From contig FR881470.1 of NCBI GenBank assembly GCA_000434835.1, positions 1 through 16,593 of the forward strand: a stretch of 16,593 nt of DNA, in the 5' to 3' direction. Position numbers and translations under genes: made by a program. Below, piece by piece: positions 14,515 through 16,593 of the stretch. The stretch's first letter is position 1. Every line of letters begins with the position of its first letter. The notes below the pieces were generated by a model, which saw only the letters and a program-made list of their open reading frames with translations, made no database searches and had not been told where the DNA came from. Origin of the DNA: Clostridium sp. CAG:594. Its GTDB lineage: Bacteria > Bacillota_I > Bacilli_A > RF39 > UBA660.

Positions 14515-15650
14515 CCAACTATAAATACTTTTTCGTTTTCTTTTATATCAAAATTCAAGTTTTTAAGTATTACTTTATCATTTAATTTAATTGTTACATT
14601 TTTAAAGGAAACATCATAATTATCCAATTTAACATAATCTATTTTATCATCTTCTTTTGTTAAATTAACAAGATTATTAATTCTTTTAGATGATATTAAA
14701 AAGTCGTTAAACTCTTCTAATACGTGGTGAAACTCACTAAACATATTAATTATTTTAGATGAATAATCAAAGACAACAAGCATAACTGGTAAAGTTATTT
14801 TATTACAATAAAGAAGTATTCCCCCTAAAATAAAATTAAGTGGTCTGTTTAGCATAGACATGCACATTACAAATGCATAATATTTATCATCGTATAAATA
14901 CTTTTTTCTTTTATATATTTTATTTTCATTTGTTTTATCTAAGAATGATTTAGAACACTTTTCTTCTATGTTATTTAACTTAATAAAATTAATGTTTCTA
15001 TAATTATCTTCCAAAGTCTGATACATATCATTCGACACATCTATTAATTTATTTAAATATGGTGTGCACTTTCTAAAATACCAAACACTTCTTATAATTA
15101 TTAAGATGGATATTGTCGCTATTAAAATTAAAAACGCGTAATGGATAGCAAATAATCTAAATCCTACAAACAAAATAAGCAGCACTAAATCAACAAAAAA
15201 TATTAACTGTTTATCAATAAAACTAACTATTTTGTTAATGTCAGTTGAGGCTTTTTGTACTAAATCTGCAACCGAATTGTTATAAAATGAAGTATATGTT
15301 AACTCCTGTATATGATTAAATAAGCTATGTTTTAAATTATATTGAAAATTTTGTATAAACTTATCTTTTGATCTGGATTTTAGATAGTTAAAAATGCACA
15401 CTAATCCTTGAGTTACTAGTAATATAGCGCATATTAAAATTAAATAAGTTTTGTTATCGGTAGCAGATTTAGTAATTAAATCAATTAGGTAAATACTTTC
15501 TTTATTACCTGTTAAATTGTTAATTCCATAACTTATAATAACCGGTATATAAGTTAAAAAATACATACTTAAGATACTGAAAATTAAAAATAAGAAGACA
15601 TATTTTAACTTTCCTTTAAGACTTTTTAATAATATTTTTAAAAACTTCAT
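14475..15650 (-). CDS. ABC exporter, first half-transporter, truncated by a frameshift
   Basis: As read, this is a 391-aa product with the complete membrane domain: six hydrophobic segments at about 18-40, 70-90, 150-190, 265-285 and nearby. It also has the start of the ATPase domain (VSFKNVTIKLNDKVILKNLNFDIKENEKVFIVGK). The frame changes after residue 380, inside Walker A, and stops 11 codons later. In the next frame the ATPase domain continues without loss, so a single base is missing from the A-run at 14511-14514. AAAGGAG lies before the ATG. Without its ATPase domain the product could not pair productively with the second half-transporter. A true mutation, a sequencing or assembly error, or programmed -1 slippage are all possible. 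An assembly error seems as likely as a real loss, because the rest of both frames is clean. Confidence 0.85.
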   Translation of the reverse strand: MKFLKILLKSLKGKLKYVFLFLIFSILSMYFLTYIPVIISYGINNLTGNKESIYLIDLITKSATDNKTYLILICAILLVTQGLVCIFNYLKSRSKDKFIQNFQYNLKHSLFNHIQELTYTSFYNNSVADLVQKASTDINKIVSFIDKQLIFFVDLVLLILFVGFRLFAIHYAFLILIATISILIIIRSVWYFRKCTPYLNKLIDVSNDMYQTLEDNYRNINFIKLNNIEEKCSKSFLDKTNENKIYKRKKYLYDDKYYAFVMCMSMLNRPLNFILGGILLYCNKITLPVMLVVFDYSSKIINMFSEFHHVLEEFNDFLISSKRINNLVNLTKEDDKIDYVKLDNYDVSFKNVTIKLNDKVILKNLNFDIKENEKVFIVGKQEVVKQFYLKR

Positions 15651-15697
15651 AACAAACTCCTTTAGTTATAATACCTTATAGCTAATTATACAATATG

Positions 15698-15730
15698 TAA
15701 AATAAAAAAGCCACAACTTAAGTATGACTT
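15698..15730 (-). terminator. Terminator of the 185-aa gene
   Basis: On the minus strand AAGTCATA pairs with TTGTGGCTT through eight pairs including G-T pairs (15708-15730), followed by TTTTTTATTTT. It lies about 15 bases past the stop at 15745. The stem is weaker than the others in the window. Confidence 0.65.
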
Positions 15731-15744
15731 TAAACTTTAGATAA

Positions 15745-16302
15745 TTATTTTCTTTTTTTAGGTTCATATTTCTTTGTTTTAATCAAGCAATTAAAATTAT
15801 ATTCATTAACACTTAAAACGTCCTTAACCGCTTCATAAACAGGTATCATAATCTTTTTTAAGTCTTCATTAATAGAAGTTTTATCTCCCACGTAACAATA
15901 TCCTTTTTTACCTGGTTTTTTATCTATTTTTTTAACGTAAAACTTATTATCCTTAAAAACATATGAATACATAGGTAAACTTAAGTTTATTTCCATCCCA
16001 TTATCTACTAATAAAACATACTTTTCCATAATTTCTATCCCTTTATTTACACTATAAATGCCTTTAGAAGGAGTAAAAGTATATACATAATTACTATACT
16101 TTTCTAACATATTATCATCATTGATAACATATGCTTTTTCTATATTATTTTCTTTAATATAATTATCAAAATACTTAGGAGCAATTAGGGGATTATAAAA
16201 AACAGAACTATTAGAATTTATGAATTTAACATACGTAATATCTCCTATTTTTTCGTTTATATCTTTATCAAATACTATTAATTTAGAATCATTTTCATTC
16301 AT
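15745..16302 (-). CDS. Hypothetical soluble protein, 185 aa
   Basis: I recognise no family. The protein has mixed alpha/beta character with many Tyr, Asn and Lys, no signal peptide and no long hydrophobic segment. It has a Lys-rich basic tail (IKTKKYEPKKRK) and a second basic patch (KKIDKKPGKKGY, about 122-133). These suggest contact with nucleic acid or acidic lipid, but that is only inference. AAAGGAG lies ten bases before the ATG. It is divergent from the ylbJ-like gene with only about 40 bases between them. The gene has its own terminator before the ABC operon. Its function is unknown. Confidence 0.7.
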   Translation of the reverse strand: MNENDSKLIVFDKDINEKIGDITYVKFINSNSSVFYNPLIAPKYFDNYIKENNIEKAYVINDDNMLEKYSNYVYTFTPSKGIYSVNKGIEIMEKYVLLVDNGMEINLSLPMYSYVFKDNKFYVKKIDKKPGKKGYCYVGDKTSINEDLKKIMIPVYEAVKDVLSVNEYNFNCLIKTKKYEPKKRK

Positions 16303-16313
16303 ATTAAATATTC

Positions 16314-16338
16314 TCCTTTAATAAATTTTACTAAAGGA
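16314..16338. promoter_or_regulatory. 25-bp near-perfect palindrome between divergent genes
   Basis: TCCTTTA (16314-16320) and TAAAGGA (16332-16338) are exact inverted copies. The inner bases also pair except for one position and the central base. The outer arms are the ribosome binding sites of the two divergent genes, which explains part of the symmetry. The rest may reflect an operator. Confidence 0.4.
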
Positions 16339-16349
16339 ACATGATAATA

Positions 16350-16593
16350 ATGACTAAAAAAAGTAATATTTTCTTTTTATATTTTTTAATACTTATAGAA
16401 ATTTTAATTTTACTTAATTCAAATATAGTAATAAATGCTGTACGTAGTTCTATAAAGATTTTTTTAATAAGTGTTTTTCCATCTCTTTTCCCTACCATGG
16501 TAATAGGAATTATGTTAGTTAAAAATAACGTGTATGAAATAATCCCTAAATTTATTAAAAACATATTTAAAAAAGTATTTAATTATAATGATT
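16350..16593 (+). CDS. ylbJ: Sporulation integral membrane protein YlbJ-like, 5' part only
   Basis: The plus-strand frame is open from the ATG at 16350 to the window end, giving 81 codons of an incomplete gene. The residues show a basic start (MTKKS), a hydrophobic helix (about 7-23), then the segment SSIKIFLISVFPSLFPTMVIGIMLVKNN (about 33-60) followed by a basic IPKFIKNIFKKVFN. This matches the start of YlbJ-type proteins: an amphipathic entry, a VFPSLFP motif and a second helix. YlbJ is a mother-cell membrane protein needed for heat-resistant spores in B. subtilis. AAAGGA (16333-16338) lies 11 bases before this ATG. A second ATG at 16341 in the same frame is only two bases from that site and is less likely. 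An antisense open frame (16331-16564) covers this gene and is rejected. Confidence 0.72.
   Translation, partial: MTKKSNIFFLYFLILIEILILLNSNIVINAVRSSIKIFLISVFPSLFPTMVIGIMLVKNNVYEIIPKFIKNIFKKVFNYND

Noticed and set aside
199..16302. UGA read as tryptophan (Mollicutes code)
   Set aside because: Complete genes such as mutS, xseA and spoIVB read through in the standard code, and the tryptophan codons I inspected are TGG. Only avoidance of TGA as a stop is seen.
16331..16564. Minus-strand open frame of 77 codons
   Set aside because: It is antisense to the ylbJ-like gene, which has a better start and recognisable family residues. The minus frame has no ribosome binding site.
1..16593. CRISPR array, tRNA, rRNA, insertion sequence or integrated phage
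   Set aside because: I saw no spaced direct repeats, cloverleaf-like sequences, transposase motifs or phage structural genes. The lone helix-turn-helix gene is not enough for a prophage call.

Overview
The window is very AT-rich DNA from a low-GC Firmicute. Genes are tightly packed, most Shine-Dalgarno sites are AAGGAG- or AGGTGA-like, and most terminators are short hairpins followed by a T-run. Three recognisable sporulation genes (spoIIM, spoIVB and the start of a ylbJ-like gene) point to an endospore-forming lineage or a recent descendant of one. The style (many Asn/Lys/Ile-rich proteins, small orphan membrane proteins) suggests an uncultured gut-type member of the Bacilli, but that placement is inference. 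The standard code is used: every tryptophan codon I checked is TGG. Of 18 complete genes, 9 stop with TAA, 9 with TAG and none with TGA.

Layout, left to right. 199-966 (-): a helix-turn-helix regulator with its own promoter and terminator. 1071-1703 (-): spoIIM. 1808-1942 (+): a 44-codon single-pass membrane peptide gene with its own terminator. 1992-2387 (+) and 2380-2805 (-): two unknown genes meeting tail to tail with an 8-bp overlap. 2865-3854 (-): spoIVB, with a 22-bp perfect palindrome between its -10 box and its ribosome binding site. 3952-6720 (-): an operon xseA-xseB-(small membrane-anchored protein)-nucleotidyltransferase. 6861-7649 (+): a SAM methyltransferase, divergent from xseA. 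7670-12086 (-): an operon mutS-(unknown 286 aa)-nusB-(unknown 183 aa). 12162-15650 (-): a two-gene heterodimeric ABC exporter whose first gene is frameshifted in its Walker A motif. 15745-16302 (-): an unknown protein. 16350-end (+): the start of a ylbJ-like gene, hidden beneath an antisense ORF and cut by the window edge.

Two themes tie the genes together. DNA repair and RNA housekeeping (MutS, exonuclease VII, NusB) sit in adjacent co-directional operons. The order nusB-xseA-xseB-...-spoIVB looks like a contracted form of the classic Firmicute cluster, with the usual ispA-dxs-tlyA-argR-recN block absent and unrelated genes inserted. Several genes end inside their own terminator hairpin, so stop codon and transcription end are merged in a compact design.

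I saw no tRNA, rRNA, CRISPR array, insertion sequence or obvious riboswitch. No stretch longer than about 200 bases lacks a gene.
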